Numbered from the stretch's first letter, positions 6,822 through 15,125 are shown. The stretch: DNA of 47,126 nucleotides from Clostridia bacterium (GCA_017463205.1 JAFTPQ010000016.1:1-47126), one strand, 5' to 3'. A program made the numbers and translations. Notes: generated by a model from the sequence alone, not told the origin.

Positions 6822-7325
6822 ATGAAAACTTGTAGTTTTTTCGGGCATCGAAACATACGGGGATCGCCCGAACTGTGCGAAACGATAAGGCAAACGGTTG
6901 TGCGCCTAATGCAAGAAAACGGGGTGAAAATTTTTCTGTTCGGCAGTGCAAGCCGTTTTGACGAATTGTGCCTGAAAATCGTGACGGAAATAAAAGCCGA
7001 ATATCCCGAAATTCAGCGCGTTTACGTGCGTTCGCAGTATCCTTACCTTGAAAAAGATTATAAAGAGTATCTTTTGGAAAGTTATGACGACACATATATG
7101 CCAAACAGAATTGAAAATGCGGGAAAAGCCAGCTATGTAGAACGCAATCAAGAGATGATCGACGCAAGCGATTTTTGCGTGTTCTACTGCGACGAGGCGT
7201 ATAAGCCGCCTTTAAGGAAGCAATCGCGGCGGTCGTTGACAAGTTATCAGCCCAAAAGCGGAACGGCACTTGCGTATCAATATGCAAAACAAAAGAAAAA
7301 GGAAATAATCAATTTATACAAATGA
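6822..7325 (+). CDS. SLOG-family (DUF1273/YspA-like) protein
   Basis: A 167-residue Rossmann-like protein of the SLOG superfamily (relatives: DprA, LOG phosphoribohydrolase, molybdenum-cofactor carrier). These proteins bind nucleotides or nucleotide-derived ligands. Visible motifs: N-terminal SFFGHRNI, the FLFGSASRFDELC loop (GxA...FD type), NQEMIDASDFCVFYCDE, and the C-terminal SGTALAYQYAKQ with a Gly-Thr pair. The start at 6822 follows GAGGG; an upstream in-frame ATG would lie inside the structured RNA. Its stop overlaps the next gene by 4 bases (ATGA). The biochemical role of this subfamily is not established, so the RNA leader is the main clue to regulation. Confidence 0.8.
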   Translation: MKTCSFFGHRNIRGSPELCETIRQTVVRLMQENGVKIFLFGSASRFDELCLKIVTEIKAEYPEIQRVYVRSQYPYLEKDYKEYLLESYDDTYMPNRIENAGKASYVERNQEMIDASDFCVFYCDEAYKPPLRKQSRRSLTSYQPKSGTALAYQYAKQKKKEIINLYK

Positions 7326-7717
7326 AACATATAAAATTAATAGAAAAAATCAAAGAGAAAAGGAAAGAAAAAGCCAAAGCGAAACACGTAAAACAGCTTT
7401 GGAAAAGCTATTGTCATGAAGATTACAGACCAAAAATGTTTCAGTTGGTGTACAGTTATTTGCGGTTACATAAAGAATTGTTGGAAGACAGCATTTATCA
7501 AGAGATGTACGATTATCACCGAGAAACGATGATCGCATATGCAACGAAATGGTTTAAGGATACGTTTATTGTGCAAGAAGGAAGGTGCGGTAGATGGGTT
7601 GATAAATGGGCGGATTCGTATAAGGAGGATCGTGAGGATGTCGAGGAAGTTAAGCCGTTGGTTGAATTGTTGTATAAGACGTGGGAAAAAGACGGTCCGA
7701 GAGAGATTCGGATTTAA
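7322..7717 (+). CDS. Unknown basic helical protein coupled to the SLOG gene
   Basis: A 131-residue protein whose ATG overlaps the SLOG stop (ATGA), so translation is probably coupled. The N-terminus is strongly basic (IKEKRKEKAKAKHVKQLWK), the middle has aromatic-rich helices (Tyr/Trp/His), and the rest is mixed charge and predicted helical. There is no signal peptide or membrane segment. I do not recognise a family. The pairing with a SLOG protein suggests a shared pathway or a nucleic-acid-binding partner, but this is inference from position and charge only. An intrinsic terminator follows. Confidence 0.6.
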   Translation: MKHIKLIEKIKEKRKEKAKAKHVKQLWKSYCHEDYRPKMFQLVYSYLRLHKELLEDSIYQEMYDYHRETMIAYATKWFKDTFIVQEGRCGRWVDKWADSYKEDREDVEEVKPLVELLYKTWEKDGPREIRI

Positions 7718-7740
7718 GAAATTTCAAAAATTTCAAAACG

Positions 7741-7780
7741 AAAAATCCACCTGCATTTCTATATGCGAGTGGATTTTTAT
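7741..7780. terminator. Bidirectional terminator between converging genes
   Basis: AAAAATCCAC (7741-7750) pairs with GTGGATTTTT (7769-7778), with an inner GCAT/ATGC stem. A-run and T-run flank both sides, so it serves the SLOG operon and the leftward deoR-type gene. Confidence 0.75.
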
Positions 7781-7806
7781 AGAAGAATTATCGAGAAAAA
7801 AACTGT

Positions 7807-8565
7807 TTAAATGACGACGATATCCATGGCTTTGAATTGTTCTTTTAAAGCGTCGGGGAAGTTGTTATCGGTGATCAAAACGTTGATGTCTTCTGCGTGC
7901 GCAAAGGTGTACGGCTTGATTTTGCCGATTTTCGAGCTGTCTAGCATCATATACATAAATTTTGCTTTTTTGCAAATTACGCGAAGGAGTTCCGCCTCCA
8001 CTTGCGAACTGCAAGAAAATCCGTTTTCGGGGGTGAACGCCGCCGGGGAGATGATTGCCAATTCAAAATTGGTGTCGGTGAAATACATCGAAGAAAACGC
8101 CGACGCCGTGGCAAGGTTTTCTTTGATCAGTTGCCCGCCCAGCAGATTGACGACAACGTTTTTCTTTTTGGCAAGTTCGGTGGCAACAGCCAAACCGTTT
8201 GTAAACACGTTGTACAATTTATCGGGCATCTCTTTTGCAAGATACAACGCCGTTGTGCCGCCGTCGATGAAAATGGACGCGCCTTCGTCGATAAGCCCCG
8301 CCGCTTTTTGCGCGATCACAATTTTTTCATCCGTATGAATGGTCGTTTTTTTAGTGTACGGTTCGCCCGAAGTTTTTTGCACTTCGCGCACCGACATAGC
8401 TCCACCGCGGACGCGAATGATTTTTCCTTCTTCTTCCAATTGGAAAAGATCCCGCCGCAACGTCATTTGCGAAACGTTGGGGAACTGTTTTTCCAATTGC
8501 TCTAACGTCAGTTTGCCACGCTTATCGAGAAGCTCTGCTATTTCCGTGATACGTTCTCTTTTCAT
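7807..8565 (-). CDS. DeoR-family transcriptional regulator
   Basis: A 252-residue DeoR/GlpR-type repressor. It has an N-terminal winged helix (about residues 1-57) with the signature VSQMTLRRDLFQLEEEGKI and RVRGGA, then a sugar-phosphate-sensing DeoRC domain containing FIDGGTTALYLAKEM, LLGGQL and LDSSKIG. These proteins usually control sugar catabolism and are released by a phosphorylated sugar. No sugar operon is adjacent, so the target is unknown. The ATG at 8565 is preferred over a GTG one codon upstream because GGAGG sits 7 bases before it. A palindrome lies just upstream of the gene, overlapping its likely promoter. Confidence 0.9.
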   Translation of the reverse strand: MKRERITEIAELLDKRGKLTLEQLEKQFPNVSQMTLRRDLFQLEEEGKIIRVRGGAMSVREVQKTSGEPYTKKTTIHTDEKIVIAQKAAGLIDEGASIFIDGGTTALYLAKEMPDKLYNVFTNGLAVATELAKKKNVVVNLLGGQLIKENLATASAFSSMYFTDTNFELAIISPAAFTPENGFSCSSQVEAELLRVICKKAKFMYMMLDSSKIGKIKPYTFAHAEDINVLITDNNFPDALKEQFKAMDIVVI

Positions 8566-8582
8566 CACGTTTCCTCCCGTGT

Positions 8583-8597
8583 GTTTATTTTATAAAC
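8583..8597. promoter_or_regulatory. Palindrome likely bound by the DeoR regulator
   Basis: GTTTATTTTATAAAC is a perfect 6-bp-arm palindrome 18 bases upstream of the deoR-type start. On the minus strand a possible promoter (TTGGTG, 16 bases, TAAAAT) overlaps it, and GTTTAC recurs at 8604-8609, which would fit autoregulation. Confidence 0.45.
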
Positions 8598-8740
8598 AAA
8601 ATTGTTTACACCAACAAATTTATCATAAATTTGATAAAAATGCAACTAAAATGTAAGGGAAATTTTCATTTTTTTATAAATTTTCACATTTTTTGTGAAA
8701 AGGATACAAGAATATCGATAAAAAAATTATCATTCACAAA

Positions 8741-8800
8741 ATTATTTTCACAAAAAAATAGAATGGGGGCACCAGGTATGCGATGAAATGTGAAAATAAT
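8741..8800. repeat. Inverted repeat enclosing a dispersed-element copy
   Basis: ATTATTTTCACA (8741-8752) pairs with TGTGAAAATAAT (8789-8800). The 36-base loop contains GGGGGCACCAGGTATGCGATG (8765-8785), a variant of the dispersed 20-bp element. Further TTTTCACA/TGTGAAAA copies lie within 70 bases on both sides. The rest of the gap 8598-8861 is AT-rich with no coding potential seen. Confidence 0.6.
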
Positions 8801-8861
8801 GTTAAAAATTGTGAAAAGTAGAAAAGAAGGCGGGTTTTCGCCGTGAAGAAAGGGAAAACGG

Positions 8862-8890
8862 TTGCAATTTGACACGGATTGTGTTATAAT
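8862..8890 (+). promoter_or_regulatory. Promoter
   Basis: TTGCAA (8862-8867), 17-base spacer, TATAAT (8885-8890), about 30 bases before the next gene. Confidence 0.7.
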
Positions 8891-8919
8891 GAAAAAAATC
8901 AGGGGAGCGTCAAACAAAG

Positions 8920-9543
8920 ATGTACGATTTTATTGCCGATTTAGACGAATATTTTTGCAAAAAGTATGCAAATTATGATAAATTGTGTGTTTTGTCGGGG
9001 TATAAGATGCCCACGATGCAAGCGACGGAAGAACGGGAGGATGGCAGGACGTATGCTTATACCCTTCCGCCCGAAACGATGAGTTTGGCAAATCAGGAAA
9101 ACAAAACCGAACTGTTGGCGGCATTAAAAGCGCAATTGGTGGACAAAACCTTTTCGTTTTCCTTTATTCCTTACGGATTTTTTACGTGGGTGAAAAATAA
9201 ATTTTCCAAATATGCGTTTTATAAGAGTTTGCATTTGGCGTTTCAAAAATACAGCGTTACGAAAGAAGCCGCTTTGGAAAATTTGAACATAGAAAAAGAA
9301 GTGTGGGACGGCATTTGCAACGGGAAATTTCAACCGACGAAAAATTTGTTGTTTTCGTTTGCGTTGACGGCGCAAGTCTCGTTTGAAGACACCGAAAAGT
9401 TGCTGGGGCTTTGCGGATACGAATTCGATTATACGTTTGAAAAAGACGTAGTGGTGGCGTATTTATTGACGCACAACGTGTTCAATCGCGGTATGATCGA
9501 CGCCGCTTTATCCGAATATAAAATCGATAATCTGTTTATATAA
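8920..9543 (+). CDS. Uncharacterised protein with C-terminal helix-turn-helix-like domain
   Basis: A 207-residue protein. The N-terminal 110 residues have no family I can name. The C-terminal part (about 110-207) resembles the HTH-like helical domain that I know attached to macro-domain and similar proteins in Clostridia: a segment ending in NGKFQPTKNLLFSFALTAQV, then DTEKLLGLCGYEF, then a block ending in YLLTHNVFNRGMIDAALSEY. The spacing between helices matches that family. The ribosome site is weak (GGGGAG, about 12 bases upstream). No partner genes are adjacent. DNA or RNA binding is possible but not shown. Confidence 0.6.
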   Translation: MYDFIADLDEYFCKKYANYDKLCVLSGYKMPTMQATEEREDGRTYAYTLPPETMSLANQENKTELLAALKAQLVDKTFSFSFIPYGFFTWVKNKFSKYAFYKSLHLAFQKYSVTKEAALENLNIEKEVWDGICNGKFQPTKNLLFSFALTAQVSFEDTEKLLGLCGYEFDYTFEKDVVVAYLLTHNVFNRGMIDAALSEYKIDNLFI

Positions 9544-9594
9544 GACTAAACCGTTCGTCTTTTATAAAATTGCGGATAATATCGCGTGAAAAAG

Positions 9595-9623
9595 TTGCAT
9601 TTTTCGTTTGCGTATGCTATAAT
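9595..9623 (+). promoter_or_regulatory. Promoter of the cysteine T-box transcript
   Basis: TTGCAT (9595-9600), 17-base spacer, TATAAT (9618-9623); the start would be near 9630. Confidence 0.75.
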
Positions 9624-9629
9624 TGGGGT

Positions 9630-9957
9630 ATAAATATTTTGAACAACAGAATATCCGAGCAAAAAAAGAGTAACTTTTTTTCTTCGCGATCAACAGAGAG
9701 CCGCGCCGTGGGCTGAAAGCGCGAACTGCGAATGAGAAAAGCGAAGGTGCGTTTTTGCGTAAACAGGACAGATTAATCCTCTGCGGTTGCCTCCGTTATC
9801 GGGCAAATGAGGAAGATCGGCTTGATCGGCGTATACGGCGCGTAAGGGCGCGTTTGCGGCGTAGTGAGCGGGATCTTTGAAGTAAAGTGGAACAGCGTGT
9901 AACGCCGCCTTTATATTATATAGTGTGTCTATATAACGTAAAGGCGTTTATTTTTTT
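9630..9957 (+). promoter_or_regulatory. T-box leader, cysteine-specific
   Basis: A T-box riboswitch that senses uncharged tRNA-Cys and controls cysE-cysS. Stem I shows the conserved CAACAGAGAG and GGGCTGAAAG elements, followed by the specifier loop GAACTGCGAA with the Cys codon TGC at 9727-9729. The T-box bulge is AAAGTGGAACAGCG with TGGA at 9888-9891. That A pairs with the U discriminator base of bacterial tRNA-Cys (UCCA end), which supports the assignment independently of the codon. The terminator is CGCCTTTA (9906-9913) with TAAAGGCG (9939-9946) and a T-run; the competing antiterminator uses the AAAG...CTTT and GCG...CGC pairings around the T-box. It explains the 430-base gap before cysE. 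Confidence 0.92.
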
Positions 9958-9973
9958 AAAAGGGGAAACCGAT

Positions 9974-10720
9974 ATGTGGTTTAAAAGTTTACGGGAAGAT
10001 ATCAAAGCAGCGAAAATGAACGATCCCGCAGCGCGAAATTCGTTTGAGATATGGTTGACGTATTCGGGGGTGCATGCTTTGTCATGGCACCGCGTGGCGT
10101 ATTTTTTCCATAAGATCAAATTGAAATTATTGGCGCGGATCGTCAGTCAGTTGGCGCGGTTTTTTACGGGGATCGAGATACACCCTGCCGCAAAGATCGA
10201 CGCGGGCGTGTTTATCGATCACGGTTCGGGCGTTGTCATCGGGGAAACGGCGGAAGTGCATAAAGGCACGGTGATCTATCAAGGAGTGACGCTTGGCGGA
10301 ACGGGCAAAGAGCACGGAAAACGGCATCCGACGATTATGGAGAACGTAACTCTTTCGACGGGCGCGAAGGTGTTGGGTGGATTTACGGTCGGCAAAGGGG
10401 CGAAGATCGGCGCGGGCGCGGTGGTATTGAAAGAAGTGCCTCCATATGCAACGGTGGTGGGTGTTCCGGGGCGGATCGTACGGATTCGTGTTCCGGAAGA
10501 CGAGGATAAAGTGCATGCGGGCATTATTGCCGTAAAAGCGTTGAATACGGAGATCGATCTGGAGGCGGAAGAGCGCGCGAAAGAGGCTGCAAAAGAGGCG
10601 GAAGAATTACGCAGCGGAAAATCGACCGACAAAGAAACGGAAAGTGCGGACGAAACGGAAACGTCGCAGACGGCGGAAGAAATAAAAGGAGCGGAGGAGA
10701 ACGGGCATGAAAATTTATAA
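9974..10720 (+). CDS. cysE: Serine O-acetyltransferase
   Basis: CysE acetylates L-serine with acetyl-CoA, the first step of cysteine synthesis. The 248-residue protein has the short N-terminal helical region of Firmicutes CysE and a left-handed beta-helix of hexapeptide repeats (about 65-165), with the catalytic block IDHGSGVVIGETAEV and the YQGVTLGG segment. Beyond residue about 185 there is a 60-residue Glu/Lys/Ala-rich acidic tail not usual for the family. The start at 9974 follows AGGGG directly after the T-box terminator. The 3' end overlaps cysS by 14 bases, so both are co-regulated by tRNA-Cys charging. Confidence 0.93.
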   Translation: MWFKSLREDIKAAKMNDPAARNSFEIWLTYSGVHALSWHRVAYFFHKIKLKLLARIVSQLARFFTGIEIHPAAKIDAGVFIDHGSGVVIGETAEVHKGTVIYQGVTLGGTGKEHGKRHPTIMENVTLSTGAKVLGGFTVGKGAKIGAGAVVLKEVPPYATVVGVPGRIVRIRVPEDEDKVHAGIIAVKALNTEIDLEAEERAKEAAKEAEELRSGKSTDKETESADETETSQTAEEIKGAEENGHENL

Positions 10721-12170
10721 CACGTTGACGAAAAGAAAAGAAGAATTTATTCCTTTGGAAGATGGGAAAGTGAAAATGTACGCTTGCGGGATCACGGTGT
10801 CGGGCGAAGCGCACATCGGGCACGGATATCAGGCGTTGATCTATGATATCATGCGGAAATATTTAAAGAGTTTGGGTTATGACGTTACGTACGCGCGGAA
10901 TTATACGGACGTGGACGATAAGATCATTGCGAAATCGCACGAAACGGGGATTCCTGCCGACGTGTATGCGGCGAATATGATCGAAAACATCAATAAGATC
11001 ATGGAAAAATTCCACGTGGATGATCCCGACGTGTGGCTGAAAGCGACGGAAAATATCGATAACATTATCGAGTTTGTTTCCAAATTGATCGAAAAAGGAC
11101 ACGCATATCCAACGAAGAACGGGGACGTATATTTTGACGTGGAATCTTTCCCCGGATACGGAAAATTGTCCAACCGTAACATTGAAGACGCATTGGACGG
11201 GGTGCGTGTAGACAACGACGACGAAAAGAAGAACGCGTACGATTTTGCTTTGTGGAAGAGCGCAAAACCGGGTGAAATTTATTGGGAATCCCCTTGGGGG
11301 CAAGGTCGGCCGGGGTGGCATATCGAATGTTCGGCAATGAATAGAGAAGCGTTTGGCGAGCAGATCGATATTCACGGTGGCGGCAGAGATCTTATTTTCC
11401 CGCACCACGAAAACGAGATCGCGCAGACGGAGGCGTTGACGGGCAAACAGTTTGTGAAATATTGGACGCACAACGGTTTGATCAAAGTGAACGGACAAAA
11501 AATGAGCAAATCGCTCGGAAACAGTTTGTTGCTTGCCGATCTGTTGGAAAAATATTCGGATGAAGCGATCAAATTTGCTTTGTTGCAAACGAATTATCGC
11601 AACGACATCAATATCACCGACGATCTGTTCCCCGAAGCGGAAAAGCATTTGTACGATTTTTATTCGACGCTTTTCACCATCGATAAGGTGATGGATAAAT
11701 TGCGCGGTATGGAATTGACGTTCGATTTGGACGGCTCGCCCTCCGCAGGTGTGATCGGCGGGCCTGAGATCGTGGAAAAAGTGGAAAAAGAATTTAAAGA
11801 ATGTATGGACGACGATTTTAACACGGCGTTGGCGATTTCCAATTTGTTTGGGTATTTTAAAGACATTAAGAAATGCCTGAACACGAGAAAATCGGAGGGA
11901 TTGCTGGCGGCGCTTGCGTATGCGGCGCAGATCAGAAAGAGCTATTCGCTTTTGGGCTTGTTTACGAAAGGCGCGAAAGAATACGTGGAATGGTATGATA
12001 ACATGCACGCGCAAAGCGTTCCTGCGGAGGTGCAGGCGATTGCGGAGGAGAGATGGGCGGCTCGTCAAAATAAAGATTGGGCGAAGAGTGACGAACTCCG
12101 CGCAAAGCTTTCGGAAATGGGCTATACGGTGAAAGATAGCAAGGCGGGGTATGAATTGACGAAAAATTAA
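10707..12170 (+). CDS. cysS: Cysteinyl-tRNA synthetase
   Basis: A class I aminoacyl-tRNA synthetase of 487 residues, close to the usual length. HIGH is intact (AHIGHGYQ, about residue 34) and so is KMSKS (about 265). The catalytic zinc ligands are in place: Cys in YACGITV, Cys in WHIECSAM, and His in PHHENE. The C-terminal DALR-like anticodon domain is present. It overlaps the cysE end, with AGGAG just before the ATG, and is controlled by the T-box upstream of cysE. Confidence 0.97.
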   Translation: MKIYNTLTKRKEEFIPLEDGKVKMYACGITVSGEAHIGHGYQALIYDIMRKYLKSLGYDVTYARNYTDVDDKIIAKSHETGIPADVYAANMIENINKIMEKFHVDDPDVWLKATENIDNIIEFVSKLIEKGHAYPTKNGDVYFDVESFPGYGKLSNRNIEDALDGVRVDNDDEKKNAYDFALWKSAKPGEIYWESPWGQGRPGWHIECSAMNREAFGEQIDIHGGGRDLIFPHHENEIAQTEALTGKQFVKYWTHNGLIKVNGQKMSKSLGNSLLLADLLEKYSDEAIKFALLQTNYRNDINITDDLFPEAEKHLYDFYSTLFTIDKVMDKLRGMELTFDLDGSPSAGVIGGPEIVEKVEKEFKECMDDDFNTALAISNLFGYFKDIKKCLNTRKSEGLLAALAYAAQIRKSYSLLGLFTKGAKEYVEWYDNMHAQSVPAEVQAIAEERWAARQNKDWAKSDELRAKLSEMGYTVKDSKAGYELTKN

Positions 12171-12220
12171 AATCTCCTCGAGGCGTTGAGATGTATTCGT
12201 TGCTCTTGGGGATCGTTATA

Positions 12221-13093
12221 CTAAACAGTAGGGGGCGTTTCTTGTTGAAACACTTGTTTTAGGTAAGATAAAAAAAGTTTTTGAATGTTTGGCATAAATT
12301 GGGGATCATCATAAAAAACGAACGTGTTACGCCGATAATTTCCGAAAGGTTTTAAGAGGGTGTTTTCGGAAAAAGAACCTTGCCAGCTGACGGCGGGTAT
12401 GAATGCCAAGCCTAATTTTTCGTCTACGTATTTTCGTACGTAAAAGGGATCGTCGCTTTGGATGGCAATTTTAGGTGCGAAGTTTTCGCATGTACTGATT
12501 TCCATTAGAACGGAGTGCAAACTGTTTCCCGCGGACATAGAAATAAAATCTTCGTTGCGAAGATCGTTTGCAGTAATGGAGAGGACGTTTGCCAGCTTGT
12601 GTTTTTTATGGCACGCTAACATGATGCTTTCAGACAAAAGCAGACTTTTATGCGATAACCGAGAAGAGAAAGGACGGTCGCTGATGATAAAATCGTAGTC
12701 GCCGCCCGTACCGTCTTTGGTGTGATGGATGATGAAATTAACGTTGGGAAAATCGATTTTAAAATTCTCTATCGTTTGCGTTACGATACGCCGACAGGTA
12801 TGGACAAGGATTTTAATATTACCCGTGTTATCGTTACGAGTGTTTTCCACTACCCGTTTTCCTTCCTCTAATAATGCGAAAGCGCGAGAAACGTTGGCAT
12901 AAAACGCTCGACCTAAAGCGTTGAGCTTGATTTTGTTTGCCTCACGATGAAAAAGCCGAGTACCCAACTCCTTTTCTAAGCGTTTGATCGTTTGTGAGAT
13001 GTTTGAAACCGGAACAAAAAAATGTTCGGCTGTTTTAGAAAAATTTTCTGTTTTTGCCGCATGGCAAAAATAAGTGAGCTGTAAAAGATCCAT
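12221..13093 (-). CDS. LysR-family transcriptional regulator
   Basis: A 290-residue LysR regulator. The N-terminal winged helix (1-60) has the family pattern LTYFCHAAKTENFSKTAEHF and ISQTIKRLEKELGTRLFHRE. The C-terminal periplasmic-binding-like effector domain is present but divergent. It is divergently transcribed from an esterase gene and a broken AEC transporter gene across a 244-base gap that holds a 16-base palindrome, so it most likely controls that pair. The effector is unknown. The ribosome site is GGAG about 10 bases before the ATG. Confidence 0.9.
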   Translation of the reverse strand: MDLLQLTYFCHAAKTENFSKTAEHFFVPVSNISQTIKRLEKELGTRLFHREANKIKLNALGRAFYANVSRAFALLEEGKRVVENTRNDNTGNIKILVHTCRRIVTQTIENFKIDFPNVNFIIHHTKDGTGGDYDFIISDRPFSSRLSHKSLLLSESIMLACHKKHKLANVLSITANDLRNEDFISMSAGNSLHSVLMEISTCENFAPKIAIQSDDPFYVRKYVDEKLGLAFIPAVSWQGSFSENTLLKPFGNYRRNTFVFYDDPQFMPNIQKLFLSYLKQVFQQETPPTV

Positions 13094-13171
13094 AATTTTT
13101 ATACTCCATTTCCTACTAATACAAGAAATTAGCGATTATGTAAGCAATCGCGGTAAAACGACGGTAAAAGA

Positions 13172-13187
13172 TTTGCTCTAGAGCAAA
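13172..13187. promoter_or_regulatory. Perfect palindrome in the LysR/esterase divergent region
   Basis: TTTGCTCTAGAGCAAA is a perfect 16-base palindrome 79 bases upstream of the lysR-type start and 150 bases upstream of the esterase. LysR sites are dyads of T-N11-A type, which this fits. A second dyad, CAAAG-N7-CTTTG (13184-13200), overlaps it. Confidence 0.6.
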
Positions 13188-13276
13188 GATATAAACTTTG
13201 TACTTTTTATATTATAACATGATTTACTTTAACTTTCAAGTTATAGTAGCCTATACGACTTGATTATCTGGAAAAA

Positions 13277-13305
13277 TTGACAAATTTTTCGAAAAGTATT
13301 ATAGT
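13277..13305 (+). promoter_or_regulatory. Promoter of the esterase gene
   Basis: TTGACA (13277-13282), 17-base spacer, TATAGT (13300-13305), 32 bases before the ATG. Confidence 0.75.
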
Positions 13306-13337
13306 AGAATCAATTTTAAATATAAAGAGGTAATATT

Positions 13338-14075
13338 ATGAAAATTTTTAAAAATATTTCATACAATGATTTTTGTCAATTAGACATTTATGCGCCTGAG
13401 AAAGAAGATTTTGAAACGATCGTATATTTTCACGGCGGTGGTTTAAGCGGTGGAGATAAAGAATTTTTTGCTGTTGCCGAACAGTTTGTGGAATTTGGAT
13501 ACGGGGTTGTTTCAGCCAATTATCGTATGTATAGTGACGGGGTAAAATTTCCTGTATTTTTGTTTGATGCAGCGGATGCCGTTGCCTATGTTAAAAAACA
13601 TATAGGTGAATATGGGGGAAATGGCAATTTGTATATTGACGGAGGTTCGGCGGGCGCTTGGTTGACGGTGATGCTTTGCGTAGATCCTTCCTATTTGCGA
13701 AATGTTGGTGTGGATACCGCAGAAATAAAGGGTTGGATCAGCGACAGTGCGCAAATGACTTCCCATTTCAATGCGCAACATTTGGAGTATGGCAGAGCGC
13801 AATGGGTGCAACGCATAGACGAGCTTGCGCCTTTATATTATGTCGACGAAAAAACACATTTTTCAAAAATGTTGTTGATATTTTACGAACACGACCTGCC
13901 TTGTCGTCCCGAGCAGAATATGCTTTTTTATAAAGCGGTATTGCATTTTAATCCGCAAGCGGATATTTGTTATCGATCGTTGAAAGGAGGGCACTGCGTA
14001 GGGCTTTTTGAAAAAGATGAGGATGGGCTGTTTCCGCACGTAAAAGAAACGATAGCGTGGTTAAAAAAGGAGTAA
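13338..14075 (+). CDS. Alpha/beta hydrolase (esterase/lipase, HSL-like)
   Basis: A 245-residue cytoplasmic alpha/beta hydrolase. It shows the oxyanion motif YFHGGGLSGG, the nucleophile elbow GGSAGAW (Ser in GxSxG), a likely catalytic Asp in YEHD, and His in KGGHCVG near the C-terminus. These are features of hormone-sensitive-lipase-type carboxylesterases that act on small acyl esters. The substrate cannot be inferred. It is followed after 4 bases by a frameshifted AEC transporter, and the divergent LysR gene probably regulates both. AGAGG precedes the ATG. Confidence 0.85.
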   Translation: MKIFKNISYNDFCQLDIYAPEKEDFETIVYFHGGGLSGGDKEFFAVAEQFVEFGYGVVSANYRMYSDGVKFPVFLFDAADAVAYVKKHIGEYGGNGNLYIDGGSAGAWLTVMLCVDPSYLRNVGVDTAEIKGWISDSAQMTSHFNAQHLEYGRAQWVQRIDELAPLYYVDEKTHFSKMLLIFYEHDLPCRPEQNMLFYKAVLHFNPQADICYRSLKGGHCVGLFEKDEDGLFPHVKETIAWLKKE

Positions 14076-14079
14076 ATAA

Positions 14080-15026
14080 ATGTCCGCGTTTATTACTATG
14101 TTAAAAAACGTGTCGGTGTTTGTGCTGTTGGCTGTGCCGGGTTGGTTACTTGTAAAAACGAAATTTTTGAAAGCCGAACAATCGGATGCTTTATCTAAAA
14201 TTTTGCAATACGTGGGGTTGCCCTTTTTGGTGTTAAACAGCCTTTTGGGTGTTTCGTTTGATAAAGAATTATTACAAGTGATAGGAATTCCGCGTTGATA
14301 GGGGTTTTCTATACAATGTTTTTGTTTTTTTTCCTATCCCTTAACGAGAAGAGAGAAAGAAAAAAAGCGCGTGGAATGATGCAATTTTGTAGTATTTGCA
14401 CAAACAACGGCTTTTTGGGGCTTCCTTTGGTGGTGGCGGTATTTCCTACACAACCTCTCGTCATCACCTCGTTGGTAATTTTAAATATCATCTCGCTTAT
14501 ATTTTTTAATACATTCGGTATTTATCTCGTTTCGGGGGATAAATCTGAAATTCAAATAAAAAAAGCTTTTGTGAACCCGGTGCTGATTGCTTCTGTGCTT
14601 GGCATCCTACTCAATTTGTTGGGGGTAAATGCGATTTTGCCTGAAATTACTAACTATGTAGGTTATCTGGGTGGGCTTGTTACGCCGCTTTGTATGATTA
14701 TTTTAGGTATGAAGCTGGGTAATGTTTCATTTCGTTTCATTTTTAAATCGCGGAAAATTTATTATGTTGCACTGATAAAACTTGTTTTAGTACCGATGCT
14801 TATTATGGGGGGCACCCTCATATTGTATTATGCCTTTTCAATGCCCAAAGAAATTGTTTTTGGCGCTTTTATCGCATTTGCTTTACCGACGGCAACGCTG
14901 GGGATTGTATTTGCAGATAATTACGATGGCGATACGGAAAACGGCGTAGCGTATACGCTGAGTAACACCGTGCTTTCTATTATTACGATTCCCGTTTTAT
15001 ACGGTTTACTTGTGATGTTGCTTTGA
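14080..15026 (+). pseudogene. AEC-family (auxin efflux carrier-like) transporter, frameshifted
   Basis: Two adjacent frames together make one AEC transporter of about 315 residues, the family's normal length. The first (14080-14298, ATG at 14080) covers the first transmembrane helix and part of the second, then stops at TGA 14296-14298. The second (from about 14295) continues that helix and the remaining membrane segments without loss, including NGFLGLPL and the block SNTVLSIITIPVLYGLL. A single-base indel near 14288-14296 would restore the frame. It is either a recent inactivation or a sequencing or assembly error; the intact downstream half suggests it is recent. AEC proteins export or import small organic anions; co-transcription with the esterase is likely. 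Confidence 0.8.
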
Positions 15027-15056
15027 CGACAGGTTTTACAATTTGTGTGCAAACGC

Positions 15057-15085
15057 TTGACAAAAAACGAGTGCAGTTATATAAT
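15057..15085 (+). promoter_or_regulatory. Promoter of alaS
   Basis: TTGACA (15057-15062), 17-base spacer, TATAAT (15080-15085), about 40 bases before the ATG. Confidence 0.85.
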
Positions 15086-15125
15086 GTAAAAGGAAAAATT
15101 TAAAATAAAGCAGGTAAGAAAAAAT

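Noticed and set aside
13887..13905. Minus-strand GACAAGGCAGGTCGTG resembling the dispersed element
   Set aside because: It lies on the catalytic-Asp region of the esterase and shares only the GGCAGGT core; probably chance.
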